A stretch of DNA of 64,000 nucleotides from assembly GCA_038363005.1 (NCBI GenBank), contig JBBQBI010000004.1, positions 186,001-250,000 of the forward strand, given 5' to 3'. Under the pieces are notes generated by a model that saw only the letters and a program-made list of their open reading frames with translations, was not told where the DNA came from and did not search any database. This document shows, in pieces, positions 40,923 through 51,312 of this stretch; within the stretch, counting starts at the first letter, position 1, and each line of letters begins with the position of its first letter. Made by a program: the position numbers and the translations under genes. The stretch comes from JAKOWB01 sp038363005. Its GTDB lineage: Bacteria; Pseudomonadota; Alphaproteobacteria; Kiloniellales; JACOMY01.

Positions 40923-42107
40923 ATGCGTCGCGCGCTTGTTTTTCTACTGCTGATCTGTCTCGGCGGCGCCTCGGCGATGGCCGACGGGACACCCGATTCA
41001 CCCGAGCAGGCAGCGCTGCGCCGCCTGTTCCAGGCCCCCGTCCTGGAGGAATCCTGGTTCGGCCCCAACCTGCTGAAGGCCGCGCCGTTGGCGCAGCTGC
41101 AGGCGGTGCGCGACCAGCTGGTCGCCGCCTATGGCCCGCTGGTCATGGTCAAGCCGGGCAAGGATGGCTACTCGATCGAGCTGGAGCGCGCCTTCCTGCC
41201 GAGCAAGACGGCGGTGGATGGCGACGGGCGGATGATCGCCCTCTGGCTCGGCCCGCCGGTGCCCAGGGGCGGCAGCCTGAGCGAGCTGGAGACCGAGGTC
41301 GGCACGCTGCCGGGCACCGCCAGCCTGCTGGTCACCCGCGACGGCGCGGTGCTGGCCGACCGCGGCGCGGACCAGCGCCTGGCCGTCGGCTCCGCCTTCA
41401 AGCTGGCGGTGCTGTTGGCCCTGCAGCAGGACATCGACGCCGGCCGCGCGCGCTGGGACGAGGTGCTGCGGTTGGAGGAACGCTTCCGCTCGCTGCCCAC
41501 CGGCATGCTGCAGACCTGGCCGGTCGGCACGCCGCTGACCCTGCAGTCGCTGGCCAGCCTGATGATTTCGATCTCCGACAACACCGCGACCGACGCGCTG
41601 ATCTATCGCCTGGGCAAGAGCCGCATCGAACCGCTGCTGCCCGAGGCGATGCGGCCAATGCTGACCACCCGGCAGTACTTCCTGCTCGGCGGCCAGGCAT
41701 TGGCCGGCGAGCGGGCCAAGTGGATGGTGGCCGACGAGGCCGGGCGGCGGGCGATCTTGGCCGGCCTGGGCAGCCGGGCGCCGAACCTGGCCGACTTCGT
41801 TGCCGGCGAAACCGAGCTGGCCTTCGGCTGGCGCCTGACGGCGCATGAGCTCTGCGGCCTGATGGACCAGGTGGTGGGCCTGCCGCTGCTGGCGATCGAC
41901 ACCGCCGGCGCCGATTCCGGCGACTGGCAGGCGTTGGGCTTCAAGGGCGGTGCCGTCGCCGGTGCCGAAGCGCTGGTCGGCGGCTTTGTCGACCAGGGCG
42001 GCCATAAGCTCTGCCTGGCCTTGACCTGGAACGACCCGGCCGGCATCGACGCTGCGCGCATGGAGCAGCTCTATATCAAGGCTGTCTCGCTGCTGCCGCG
42101 GGAGTAG
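40923..42107 (+). CDS. Class A beta-lactamase-like serine hydrolase, exported
   Basis: A 394-residue protein with a signal peptide (MRRALVFLLLICLGGASAM). The penicillin-recognising fold shows S157-A-F-K160 (SxxK), S218-D219-N220 (SDN) and K341-G342-G343 (the KTG-box equivalent). The deacylation Glu of the omega loop is not obvious from sequence. It is longer than typical class A enzymes (about 290 residues): about 100 extra residues before the domain (an Efb/Cpl-like or NTF2-like N-terminal part with RRLFQAPVLEESWFGPNLL). So it may be a DD-peptidase or esterase rather than an antibiotic resistance enzyme. The ATG at 40923 has GAGGGGGCGG in front. Confidence 0.87.
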   Translation: MRRALVFLLLICLGGASAMADGTPDSPEQAALRRLFQAPVLEESWFGPNLLKAAPLAQLQAVRDQLVAAYGPLVMVKPGKDGYSIELERAFLPSKTAVDGDGRMIALWLGPPVPRGGSLSELETEVGTLPGTASLLVTRDGAVLADRGADQRLAVGSAFKLAVLLALQQDIDAGRARWDEVLRLEERFRSLPTGMLQTWPVGTPLTLQSLASLMISISDNTATDALIYRLGKSRIEPLLPEAMRPMLTTRQYFLLGGQALAGERAKWMVADEAGRRAILAGLGSRAPNLADFVAGETELAFGWRLTAHELCGLMDQVVGLPLLAIDTAGADSGDWQALGFKGGAVAGAEALVGGFVDQGGHKLCLALTWNDPAGIDAARMEQLYIKAVSLLPRE

Positions 42108-42138
42108 GGACTTGCGGCGGGGGCGGCAATAAAATACC

Positions 42139-42176
42139 ACCCCCACCCTGACCCTCTTCCTTGGAGGGGGAGGGCA
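42139..42176. repeat. C/G-rich imperfect hairpin upstream of cimA
   Basis: CCCTC (42152-42156) pairs with GAGGG (42170-42174) within a C-rich then G-rich tract. The tract resembles intergenic repeats of the CCCACCCTGACCCTC type found in many alphaproteobacteria. No T-run follows, so it is probably a repeat remnant rather than a terminator. Confidence 0.35.
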
Positions 42177-42198
42177 ACCCAAAGGCGGCCAGCAGCCA

Positions 42199-43803
42199 GT
42201 GTCTGACAAGCGCGTCTATCTGTTCGATTCCACCCTGCGCGACGGCGCGCAGACGCAGGGCGTGGATTTCTCCGTCTCCGACAAGGTGGCGCTGGCGCAG
42301 GCGTTGGACCGCTTCGGCATCGACTATGTCGAGGGCGGCTGGCCCGGTGCCAACCCGACCGACGATGCCTTCTTCGCCAACCCGCCGGCCTTGAAGCAGG
42401 CGACCTTCGTCGCCTTCGGCATGACGCGGCGGCCCGGCCGCTCGATCGGCAACGATCCCGGGCTCAATGCTGTGCTGCAGTCCAAGGCGCCGGCCGCCTG
42501 CCTGGTCGGCAAGACCTGGGACTTCCATGTCGACGTGGCGCTGGGCATCCCGCGCGGCGAGAACATCGAGATGATCGCCGAGTCCATCGCCCACGCGAAG
42601 ACCCGCAAGGACGAGGTGCACTTCGACGCCGAGCACTTCTTCGACGGCTACAAGGCCAATCCGACCTATGCGCTGGACTGCATCAAGGCGGCGCACGGCG
42701 CCGGCGCGCGCTGGATCGTGCTGTGCGACACCAACGGCGGCACGCTGCCGGCGGAGATCGAGCGCATCGTCGGCGCGGTGACCGACCACATCCCGGGCAG
42801 CCAGCTTGGCATCCATTGCCACAACGACACCGAGAACGCGGTGGCCAATTCACTGGCCGCGGTGAAGGCCGGCGCGCGGCAGATCCAGGGCACCCTGAAC
42901 GGCCTGGGCGAGCGCTGCGGCAACGCCAACCTGATCTCGCTGATCCCCTCGCTGAAGCTGAAGACCGACTTTGAGATCGGTGTGACCGATACGGCGCTGG
43001 CGCACTTGACGCAGCTGTCGCGGCTGCTGGACGAGCGGCTGAACCGCGCGCCGACGAAGAACCAGCCCTACGTCGGCGACAGCGCCTTCGCCCACAAGGG
43101 CGGGCTGCATGTCTCGGCCGTCGAGAAGGACCCGCGCACCTACGAGCACATCGAGCCCACGCTGGTCGGCAACCGCCGCCACATCGTGGTCTCCGACCAG
43201 GCCGGCCGCGCCAACTTCCTGGTGCGCTTCCGCGACCTGGGGATCGAGCTGGAGCCCGACGACCCCAAGGTCCTGACCCTGATCGACCGGGTCAAGGCGC
43301 GCGAGTTCGAAGGCTATGCCTACGACGGCGCCGAGGCCTCGTTCGAACTGCTGGCCCGGCGCGCGCTGGGCGAGGTGCCGGAGTACTTCTCGCTGGCCCG
43401 CTTCCGCGTCATGGACGATCGCCGCTGGAACGCGCGCGGCGACCTGGTGACCGAGTCCGAGGCCACGGTGACGGTCGAGGTGGGCGGCGACCAGCTGATG
43501 ACCGTGGCCACCGGCAACGGCCCGGTGAACGCGCTGGACCTGGCGCTGCGCAAGGCGCTGCTGCCGCGCTATCCGCAGCTTGCCGACCTGCGGCTGGTCG
43601 ACTTCAAGGTGCGCATCCTGACACCCGAGGCCGGCACCGAGGCGGTGACCCGGGTGATGATCGAAAGCGCCGATGCGACCGGCCGCCGCTGGACCACCAT
43701 CGGCGTCTCGCCCAACATCATCGATGCCTCGTTCAACGCGCTCAGCGACGCGCTGGCCTGGAAGCTCTACCGTGACGGCGCCAAGTCCGCCGGCCAGGGC
43801 TGA
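42199..43803 (+). CDS. cimA: Citramalate synthase
   Basis: A 534-residue enzyme that condenses pyruvate and acetyl-CoA to (R)-citramalate, feeding isoleucine synthesis without threonine. LFDSTLRDGAQTQGVDFS at residues 8-25 holds the metal-binding and catalytic Arg-Asp, and IHCHNDTENAVANS the HxH metal site. The C-terminal part after about residue 390 is the LeuA-dimer-type allosteric regulatory domain. Longer than short 2-isopropylmalate synthases and with the FGIDYVEGGWPGANP segment typical of CimA. The start is a GTG at 42199; no strong ribosome binding site is visible. Confidence 0.93.
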   Translation: MSDKRVYLFDSTLRDGAQTQGVDFSVSDKVALAQALDRFGIDYVEGGWPGANPTDDAFFANPPALKQATFVAFGMTRRPGRSIGNDPGLNAVLQSKAPAACLVGKTWDFHVDVALGIPRGENIEMIAESIAHAKTRKDEVHFDAEHFFDGYKANPTYALDCIKAAHGAGARWIVLCDTNGGTLPAEIERIVGAVTDHIPGSQLGIHCHNDTENAVANSLAAVKAGARQIQGTLNGLGERCGNANLISLIPSLKLKTDFEIGVTDTALAHLTQLSRLLDERLNRAPTKNQPYVGDSAFAHKGGLHVSAVEKDPRTYEHIEPTLVGNRRHIVVSDQAGRANFLVRFRDLGIELEPDDPKVLTLIDRVKAREFEGYAYDGAEASFELLARRALGEVPEYFSLARFRVMDDRRWNARGDLVTESEATVTVEVGGDQLMTVATGNGPVNALDLALRKALLPRYPQLADLRLVDFKVRILTPEAGTEAVTRVMIESADATGRRWTTIGVSPNIIDASFNALSDALAWKLYRDGAKSAGQG

Positions 43804-44525
43804 TGCAGCCGCCCGCCATCATCCTGGTGCGCCCGCAGCTGGGCGTGAACATCGGCTCGGCGGCGCGCGCCATGATGAACACCGGGCTGACCGACCTGCG
43901 TCTGGTGGCGCCGCGCGAAGGCTGGCCCAACGAGCATGCGCTGCCGGCCGCCGGCAAGGCCTCGGTGATCCTGGACGCCGCCAAGGTCTATGACAGCGTG
44001 GCCGCGGCGACGGCCGACCTGACGCAGGTCTATGCCACCACCTGGCGCGGGCGCGGCCTGGTGAAGTGGGTGGTGACGCCGCGCCAGGCAGCGGTCGAGC
44101 TGCGCACCGCCACGGCGCCGGCCGGGGTGCTTTTCGGGCCGGAGCGCACCGGCCTGGCCAACGAGGACCTGGCCCAGGCGCAGGCGCTGATCACCGTCCC
44201 ACTGAACCCCGAGCATCCTTCGCTCAACCTGGCGCAGGCCGTGCTGCTGGTGGGCTACGAGTGGTGGATGGCAGCCGACAGCTCGCCGCCGCGCGAGCTG
44301 GAGCGCAACCACGCGCCGCCGGCGACGCAGGCCGAGCTGGCCAACTTCATGACCCGCCTGATCGAGCAGCTGGACGAGGGCGGCTTCCTCTACCCGCCGG
44401 AAAAGCGCGAGGGCATGGTGCATAACCTGCAGGCGCTGTTCGGCCGCCTGGAGGCGACGGAGCACGAGATCGGCACGCTGCACGGCATCGTCAAGGCACT
44501 GCGGGCTCCACGGAAGCGGGGCTGA
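43803..44525 (+). CDS. trmJ: tRNA (cytidine32/uridine32-2'-O)-methyltransferase
   Basis: A 240-residue SPOUT-class enzyme methylating the ribose of nucleotide 32 in the anticodon loop. Landmarks are ILVRPQLGVNIGSAARAMMN at the start, VLFGPERTGLANEDL as the first SAM-binding knot segment, and ITVPLNPEHPSLNLAQAV as the knot itself. The C-terminal 60 residues form the TrmJ dimer extension. The ATG overlaps the cimA stop by one base (TGATG), and the 3-prime end overlaps the convergent EamA gene by 35 bases. Confidence 0.95.
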   Translation: MQPPAIILVRPQLGVNIGSAARAMMNTGLTDLRLVAPREGWPNEHALPAAGKASVILDAAKVYDSVAAATADLTQVYATTWRGRGLVKWVVTPRQAAVELRTATAPAGVLFGPERTGLANEDLAQAQALITVPLNPEHPSLNLAQAVLLVGYEWWMAADSSPPRELERNHAPPATQAELANFMTRLIEQLDEGGFLYPPEKREGMVHNLQALFGRLEATEHEIGTLHGIVKALRAPRKRG

Positions 44526-45402
44526 GCTTGCGCGGCCGGCGCAGTGTCCAGAGCGTGTGCGCCAGCAGCGAGCCCAGCACCAGCGCGCCGCCGAGCAGTG
44601 TGGTGTCGGGCGGTACCTCGCCGACGCCGGCCCAGACCGCCAGTGGGCCCAGCACCACCTCCAGCAGGATCAGCAAGCTGACCTCGGCCGCCGGCAGGTA
44701 GCGCGGCCCGATCGCGGTCAAGGCCGTGCCGACCGGCAGCAGCAGGCCGTTCAGCAGGGTCCAGCCCCAGGTGCCGCTGTCCATTTGCTGCAGCGGCTGC
44801 AGGCCCTGGCCCAGCAGGAACATGAAGGGGATGGCGAAGGCGCAGTTGATCAGGCCGGCGATCACCACGCCCGGCACCATGTCGATATCGCGGCGCTTGC
44901 GCAGGATGGCGAAGTAGACGGCGAAGAGCAGGGCGGTGAGCAGGGCGGCGCCGTCGCCGATGATGGTCGGCTGGTCGATGCCACCCCAGACCACGATGCC
45001 GATGCCGACGAAGCCGCCGAGCATGGCCAGGAAGAGCGCGCGGCTGATGCGCTCGCCGATCAGCCAGCGGGCGATGATAGCCACCAGGAACGGCTCGGCG
45101 GCGATGTAGAGCAGCACGTTGGCGACCGAGGTGTGGGCGAAGGCGAAGATGAAGGAGATGCCGCCCAGGCCATTAAACAGCGCGGCCAGCAGCCCCCAGC
45201 GGCCGATGCGCCGCAGCGAGGGCCAGAAGGCGCCGCCGCGCAGTGCCAGCAGGATCACCGACAGCCCGCCGGCGATCATCAGGCCGCGGATCGCCGCATA
45301 GGTGAAGGGCTCGACGTCGGCCAGGCGGATCAGCAGCCCGTCGGGCGTGAAGACGAGCGAGCCGGTCGCGGTGATCAGCAGTCCCTTGGTGTGCGGCCGC
45401 AT
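44491..45402 (-). CDS. EamA/DMT-superfamily permease
   Basis: A 303-residue inner-membrane protein with about ten helices in two EamA repeats (first TPDGLLIRLADVEPFTYAAI; second AALLTALLFAVYFAILRKRR). I use the ATG at 45402, which has AAGGA 10 bases in front, rather than the ATG at 45441. The 3-prime end overlaps the convergent trmJ by 35 bases. Transport substrate unknown; unrelated in sequence detail to the other two EamA genes here. Confidence 0.9.
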   Translation of the reverse strand: MRPHTKGLLITATGSLVFTPDGLLIRLADVEPFTYAAIRGLMIAGGLSVILLALRGGAFWPSLRRIGRWGLLAALFNGLGGISFIFAFAHTSVANVLLYIAAEPFLVAIIARWLIGERISRALFLAMLGGFVGIGIVVWGGIDQPTIIGDGAALLTALLFAVYFAILRKRRDIDMVPGVVIAGLINCAFAIPFMFLLGQGLQPLQQMDSGTWGWTLLNGLLLPVGTALTAIGPRYLPAAEVSLLILLEVVLGPLAVWAGVGEVPPDTTLLGGALVLGSLLAHTLWTLRRPRKLSPASVEPAVP

Positions 45403-45501
45403 CGTCTTCGTTTCCTTGGCCGGCGTGCCCAGTTCGCGCATTGACAGGGCTGGCGGCGGCCGGGAGCATCAAGCGCGGAACCCGACGGAGGAGGCAAGCC
45501 C

Positions 45502-46107
45502 ATGAGCGACAAAACTGGCCCGTTGATCACTATCCCGGCGCGCAAGGGCAAGGCGGTGCGCCTGGGCAAGGGGCAGCACATCAAGGTGATCAACCCGACC
45601 GGCCAGCAGGTGGTCGACACCTGGGCCTTCAATGCCAACAACACCTCGGAGTTCCAGTCCAACGAGCACACGCGCGCCTTCATGCTGAAGATGATCCCGC
45701 AGCCCGGCGACGTGCTCTACACCAACCAGCGGCGGCCGATTCTCACCATGATCGAGGACACCTCGCCGGGCATCCACGACATGCTGATCGCGGCCTGCGA
45801 TCCCTCGCGCTACGAGCTGCTGGGCGTCGACGAGTATCACGACAACTGCCAGGACAACCTGCACGCCGCGCTCTGGGAGCTCGGTATGACCGCGCCGGAA
45901 ACGCCCAGCCCATTGAATCTGTTCATGAATATTCCATGGGACGGCAACGGCCTGGCGTTCGAGGAGTCGCCGACCCGGCCGGGCGATTACGTCGTGCTGC
46001 GGGCCGAGATGACCTGCGTCGTCGCCTTCTCCGCCTGCCCGCAGGACATCGTGAAGATCAACGGCCTGGGCCGGAAGCCCAGCCACGCGGAGTTCGTGGT
46101 GTTCTGA
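45502..46107 (+). CDS. Urea carboxylase-associated (DUF1989) family protein
   Basis: A 201-residue cytosolic protein. It matches DUF1989: ITIPARKGKAVRLGKGQHIK, NPTGQQVVDTWAFNANNTSE, a metal-type cluster including YEHDNCQDNLH-like residues (EYHDNCQDNL) and LMFSACPQD-like VVAFSACPQD near the C-terminus. Relatives sit next to urea or guanidine carboxylase genes and are suggested to be carboxyguanidine deiminase subunits, but no such genes are present here, and related families act elsewhere. The start ATG at 45502 follows GGAGGAGG. Confidence 0.88.
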   Translation: MSDKTGPLITIPARKGKAVRLGKGQHIKVINPTGQQVVDTWAFNANNTSEFQSNEHTRAFMLKMIPQPGDVLYTNQRRPILTMIEDTSPGIHDMLIAACDPSRYELLGVDEYHDNCQDNLHAALWELGMTAPETPSPLNLFMNIPWDGNGLAFEESPTRPGDYVVLRAEMTCVVAFSACPQDIVKINGLGRKPSHAEFVVF

Positions 46108-46124
46108 CGGCGCTTGTGGCACCT

Positions 46125-46228
46125 CCTTCAATACGGCCCGCCGCGCGGCCTCCTCAGGATGAGGTAAGTACCTATGCCAATTTCAGAAACCTCATCCTGA
46201 GGAACCACCGCAGGTGGCGTCTCGAAGG
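46125..46228. repeat. Dispersed imperfect inverted repeat
   Basis: Inner arms CCTCAGGATGAGGT (46152-46165) and ACCTCATCCTGAGG (46189-46202) are perfect, and the outer parts (CCTTCAATACGG... and ...GGCGTCTCGAAGG) pair imperfectly, about 40 bases per arm around a 23-base spacer. It has the look of the short CCTCATCCTGAGG repeats scattered through many alphaproteobacterial genomes. It fills half of the only gap over 300 bases (46108-46412), between the DUF1989 gene and rpsD; the rest holds the rpsD promoter and leader. Confidence 0.85.
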
Positions 46229-46255
46229 ATGGGCCAAGGGCACCTGCGGGCCGAT

Positions 46256-46283
46256 TTGACAATCCGCCGTCCCTGACTATAGT
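46256..46283 (+). promoter_or_regulatory. Strong sigma70 promoter of rpsD
   Basis: TTGACA at 46256-46261 (perfect -35) and TATAGT at 46278-46283 (one mismatch to TATAAT) with a 16-base spacer. It is the best promoter in the window and would start transcription near 46290, giving an rpsD leader of about 120 bases. Confidence 0.8.
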
Positions 46284-46304
46284 CCCGCGCACTTCCGGGA
46301 ACGT

Positions 46305-46343
46305 GGGCGTAGACCACTGTTGTCTGCGCCCCGTCTGCTTTTT
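46305..46343 (+). terminator. Possible attenuator hairpin in the rpsD leader
   Basis: GGGCGTAGAC (46305-46314) pairs with GTCTGCGCCC (46322-46331), with one G-U pair and a 7-base loop. Seven bases later comes TTTTT (46339-46343). It lies 15 bases into the predicted transcript and 70 bases before rpsD, and has the shape of a weak intrinsic terminator. S4 autoregulation through its leader is known in other bacteria; whether this hairpin serves that purpose is inference. Confidence 0.5.
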
Positions 46344-46412
46344 GGAGTGGACCTACCGGGACAACCAGGACAGAGCCAAGCTCGTCCGCAAGCAAGAAGG
46401 AGCATCGCCTTC

Positions 46413-47027
46413 ATGTCGAAGCGCGAGAACTCGAAGTACAAGATCGACCGCCGTCTCGGCGTCAATCTGTGGGGTCGCCCCAAGTCCCCGATCAACAAGC
46501 GCCAGTACGGCCCGGGCCAGCACGGCCAGCGCCGCAAGAAGCCGACCGACTTCGGCACCCAGCTGATGGCGAAGCAGAAGCTGAAGGGCTATTACGGCTC
46601 GATCGGCGAGCGCCAGTTCCGCAAGTACTACCAGGAAGCCGCCCGTCGCAAGGGCGACACCGGCGAGAACCTGGTGGGCCTGCTGGAGCGCAGGCTGGAC
46701 GCGGTGGTCTACCGCGCCAAGTTCGTGCCGACGGTCTTCGCCGCGCGCCAGTTCGTCAACCATGGCCACGTCACGGTGAACGGCAAGCGCGTCACCATCT
46801 CGTCCTACCAGGTCAAGGACGGCGACGAGATCCAGATCCGCGCCAAGAGCCGCGACCTGCCGTTGGTGCTGTCGGCCATCGACAGCAGCGAGCGTGAGGT
46901 GCCGGACTACGTCGAGGTCAACATCGGCGAGCGCAAGGCGCGCTACGTGCGCCAGCCCAAGCTGAGCGACGTGCCCTATCCGGTGCAGATGGAACCCAAC
47001 CTGGTGGTCGAGTTCTACTCGCGCTGA
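46413..47027 (+). CDS. rpsD: 30S ribosomal protein S4
   Basis: A 204-residue primary 16S rRNA-binding protein needed for 30S assembly and decoding fidelity. It starts MSKRENSKYKIDRRLGVNLW, has GQHGQRRKKPTDFG, and the S4 RNA-binding fold from LLERRLDAVVYRAKFVPT through GHVTVNGKRVTISSYQV. It is the zinc-free type, without the Cys cluster. The ATG at 46413 follows AAGGAG. It is a monocistronic gene with its own promoter, leader and terminator. Confidence 0.98.
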   Translation: MSKRENSKYKIDRRLGVNLWGRPKSPINKRQYGPGQHGQRRKKPTDFGTQLMAKQKLKGYYGSIGERQFRKYYQEAARRKGDTGENLVGLLERRLDAVVYRAKFVPTVFAARQFVNHGHVTVNGKRVTISSYQVKDGDEIQIRAKSRDLPLVLSAIDSSEREVPDYVEVNIGERKARYVRQPKLSDVPYPVQMEPNLVVEFYSR

Positions 47028-47050
47028 GGTTTGCTACGACGAACATGCGA

Positions 47051-47078
47051 AGGGCCGCCCGGTGGGGCGGCCCTTTTG
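47051..47078 (+). terminator. Intrinsic terminator of rpsD
   Basis: AGGGCCGCCC (47051-47060), loop GGTG, GGGCGGCCCT (47065-47074), then TTTT. Perfect 10-base stem, 24 bases after the rpsD stop: the clearest Rho-independent terminator in the window. Confidence 0.92.
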
Positions 47079-47150
47079 CTTTGGTACCAGCCAGTCCCAT
47101 TGCTTGTCCGTATTGGCCGCTTCGCGGTCCTAGCGAAGCAAGGACCAAGC

Positions 47151-47164
47151 TTGATCCAAGTCAA
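47151..47164 (+). promoter_or_regulatory. FNR/Nnr-type box upstream of nirK
   Basis: TTGATCCAAGTCAA matches the FNR-family TTGAT-N4-ATCAA palindrome at 9 of 10 specified bases. Centre lies about 72 bases before the nirK ATG. In denitrifiers this site is bound by FNR or NO-responsive Nnr/Dnr regulators that activate nirK. Confidence 0.7.
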
Positions 47165-47183
47165 TGAGCGCCAGTCTCCAGGG

Positions 47184-47200
47184 GTGCATTAAATATGCAT
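47184..47200 (+). promoter_or_regulatory. NsrR-type box upstream of nirK
   Basis: GTGCAT-TAAAT-ATGCAT fits the NsrR 6-5-6 palindrome (ATGCAT-N5-ATGCAT) with one mismatch. It sits about 20 bases after the FNR-type box, where a -10 element would lie for an activator at about -41, so binding would block the promoter until NO releases NsrR. No nsrR gene is in the window. Confidence 0.6.
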
Positions 47201-47229
47201 TCTAAATACCAATATGAAGGAGACGAGCG

Positions 47230-48438
47230 ATGACGACCCTGACCGAAGATCTCGCGCGCGGCGCCACCCGGCGTGCCTTCATGCGCAATAGCACCCTGGC
47301 ATCGGCGCTCTTGGTCGGCGACGCGTTGCTGGGCGGTGTCCAGGCGGCCCCGGAGGTCCTGGGGCTGCTTCAAGAGCCAGCGCGCCTGAAAGTGCGCCCG
47401 CGCCCTGTGGCGGAGACGCCGCCGGTCGATCCAGCCAGCCTGCCGCGGGTGAAACAGGCCATGGTGGCGCCGCCTTTCCTGCCGGAGCACGAACAGGTCG
47501 CGACCGGCGGACCGAAGATCGTCGAGGTGACCCTGGTCATCGAGGAGAAGGTGATCGAACTCGACGATCTCGGCACTCAGGTCTGGGCGCTGACCTACAA
47601 CGGCTTGGTACCCGGCCCGATGATCGTGGTGCACGAGGGCGACTACGTCGAGTTGACGCTGCAGAATCCAGCCAGCAATCGCATGGAGCACAACATCGAC
47701 TTCCATGCCTCGACCGGCGCCCTCGGCGGCGGCGCGCTGACCAAGGTGCAGCCGGGCGAACAGGCGGTGTTGCGCTGGAAAGCGACCAAGCCCGGCGTCT
47801 TCGTCTACCACTGCGCCCCGGGCGACCTGATGATTCCCTACCACGTGGTGCATGGCATGAACGGCGCCATCATGGTGCTGCCGCGCGACGGCCTGACTGA
47901 CGGGCAGGGCGAACCGCTGCGCTATGACCGCGCCTACTTCATCGGCGAGCAGGATTTCTACATCCCGCGCGACGAGAACGGCGACTACGTGGTCTACGAG
48001 GCGGCCGGCGACAGCTTCAGCGACTGCCTGGCGGTGATGGCGACGCTGACGCCGACGCATGTGGTGTTCAATGGCAAGGCCGGCGCGCTGACTGGCGACC
48101 AGGCCATGACCGCGGCGGTTGGCGAGACGGTGCTGTTCATCCACGCCCAGGCCAATCGGGACAGCCGCCCGCACCTGATCGGCGGCCATGGCGACCACGT
48201 CTGGGAAACCGGCTCGTTCAGCGACGCCCCGGCGAGCGGACTGGAAACCTGGTTCATCCGCGGCGGCTCGGCCGGCTGCATGGCCTATACCTTCCGCCAG
48301 CCGGGGCTCTACGCCTACGTGAACCACAACCTGATCGAGGCGGTGATGCTGGGCGCCCTGGCCCAGATCGTGGTCACGGGCGATTGGAACGACGATCTGA
48401 TGACGCAGGTCGCCAAGCCCGGTCCGATGGCAAGTTGA
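47230..48438 (+). CDS. nirK: Copper-containing nitrite reductase
   Basis: A 402-residue periplasmic enzyme reducing nitrite to NO, a trimer in family members. A Tat-type signal (TRRAFMRN, residues 13-20) leads a cupredoxin pair. Type 1 copper ligands: H154, C195, H205, M210; type 2: H159, H194, H366 (YVNHNL), with catalytic D157 (HNIDFH) and the His of PHLIGGH. C195-H205 spacing is 10, as in the APGGxM subgroup, and the residue before H205 is Tyr where Trp is usual. The ATG at 47230 follows AAGGAGA. Two operators precede it; no NO reductase is nearby. Confidence 0.96.
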   Translation: MTTLTEDLARGATRRAFMRNSTLASALLVGDALLGGVQAAPEVLGLLQEPARLKVRPRPVAETPPVDPASLPRVKQAMVAPPFLPEHEQVATGGPKIVEVTLVIEEKVIELDDLGTQVWALTYNGLVPGPMIVVHEGDYVELTLQNPASNRMEHNIDFHASTGALGGGALTKVQPGEQAVLRWKATKPGVFVYHCAPGDLMIPYHVVHGMNGAIMVLPRDGLTDGQGEPLRYDRAYFIGEQDFYIPRDENGDYVVYEAAGDSFSDCLAVMATLTPTHVVFNGKAGALTGDQAMTAAVGETVLFIHAQANRDSRPHLIGGHGDHVWETGSFSDAPASGLETWFIRGGSAGCMAYTFRQPGLYAYVNHNLIEAVMLGALAQIVVTGDWNDDLMTQVAKPGPMAS

Positions 48439-48484
48439 AGTTCACTGGCCCCGGCGGCTTCCGCCGCCGGGTTGCCGCGGCAGT

Positions 48485-48823
<339 letters not shown>

Positions 48824-48841
48824 GGCCCTAAGTCCTTCCGT

Positions 48842-49078
48842 TCAATCCTTCGGCGCCGAGGTCTGCAGCGCCAAGGCGTGGAGTTCATTGCCCATCCGGC
48901 CCTTCAGGGCCTCGTAGACCATCTGGTGTTGCTGTACCCGGCTCTTGCCCTTGAAGCTGGCAGAGACGACGTAGGCGGCATAGTGGTCGCCGTCGCCGCG
49001 CAGGTCCTCGATGGTGACCTGCGCATCGGGCAGCGCGCCGCGGATCAAGCTTTCGATCTCGCCTGCGTTCATCGCCAT
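48842..49078 (-). CDS. bolA: BolA family protein
   Basis: A 78-residue protein with the BolA fold: EIESLIRGALPDAQVTIEDL at the start, the conserved VSASFKGKSRVQQHQMVYEA and a C-terminal GRMGNELHALALQT containing the His that can bind a cluster shared with a CGFS glutaredoxin. The gene sits between purL and grxD, so BolA and Grx4 are co-expressed, as in many alphaproteobacteria. Confidence 0.95.
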   Translation of the reverse strand: MAMNAGEIESLIRGALPDAQVTIEDLRGDGDHYAAYVVSASFKGKSRVQQHQMVYEALKGRMGNELHALALQTSAPKD

Positions 49079-49104
49079 GCCGCCAGTCCTCCTTCAACCC
49101 AGGC

Positions 49105-51303
<2,199 letters not shown>

Positions 51304-51312
51304 GATGGGGCC

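Noticed and set aside
40923..42107. Calling the class A-like hydrolase an antibiotic resistance gene
   Set aside because: The protein is about 100 residues longer than true class A enzymes and the omega-loop Glu is not evident; a peptidase or esterase role is as likely.
45502..46107. DUF1989 gene as part of a urea or guanidine carboxylase operon
   Set aside because: No carboxylase, permease or hydrolase subunit genes are adjacent.
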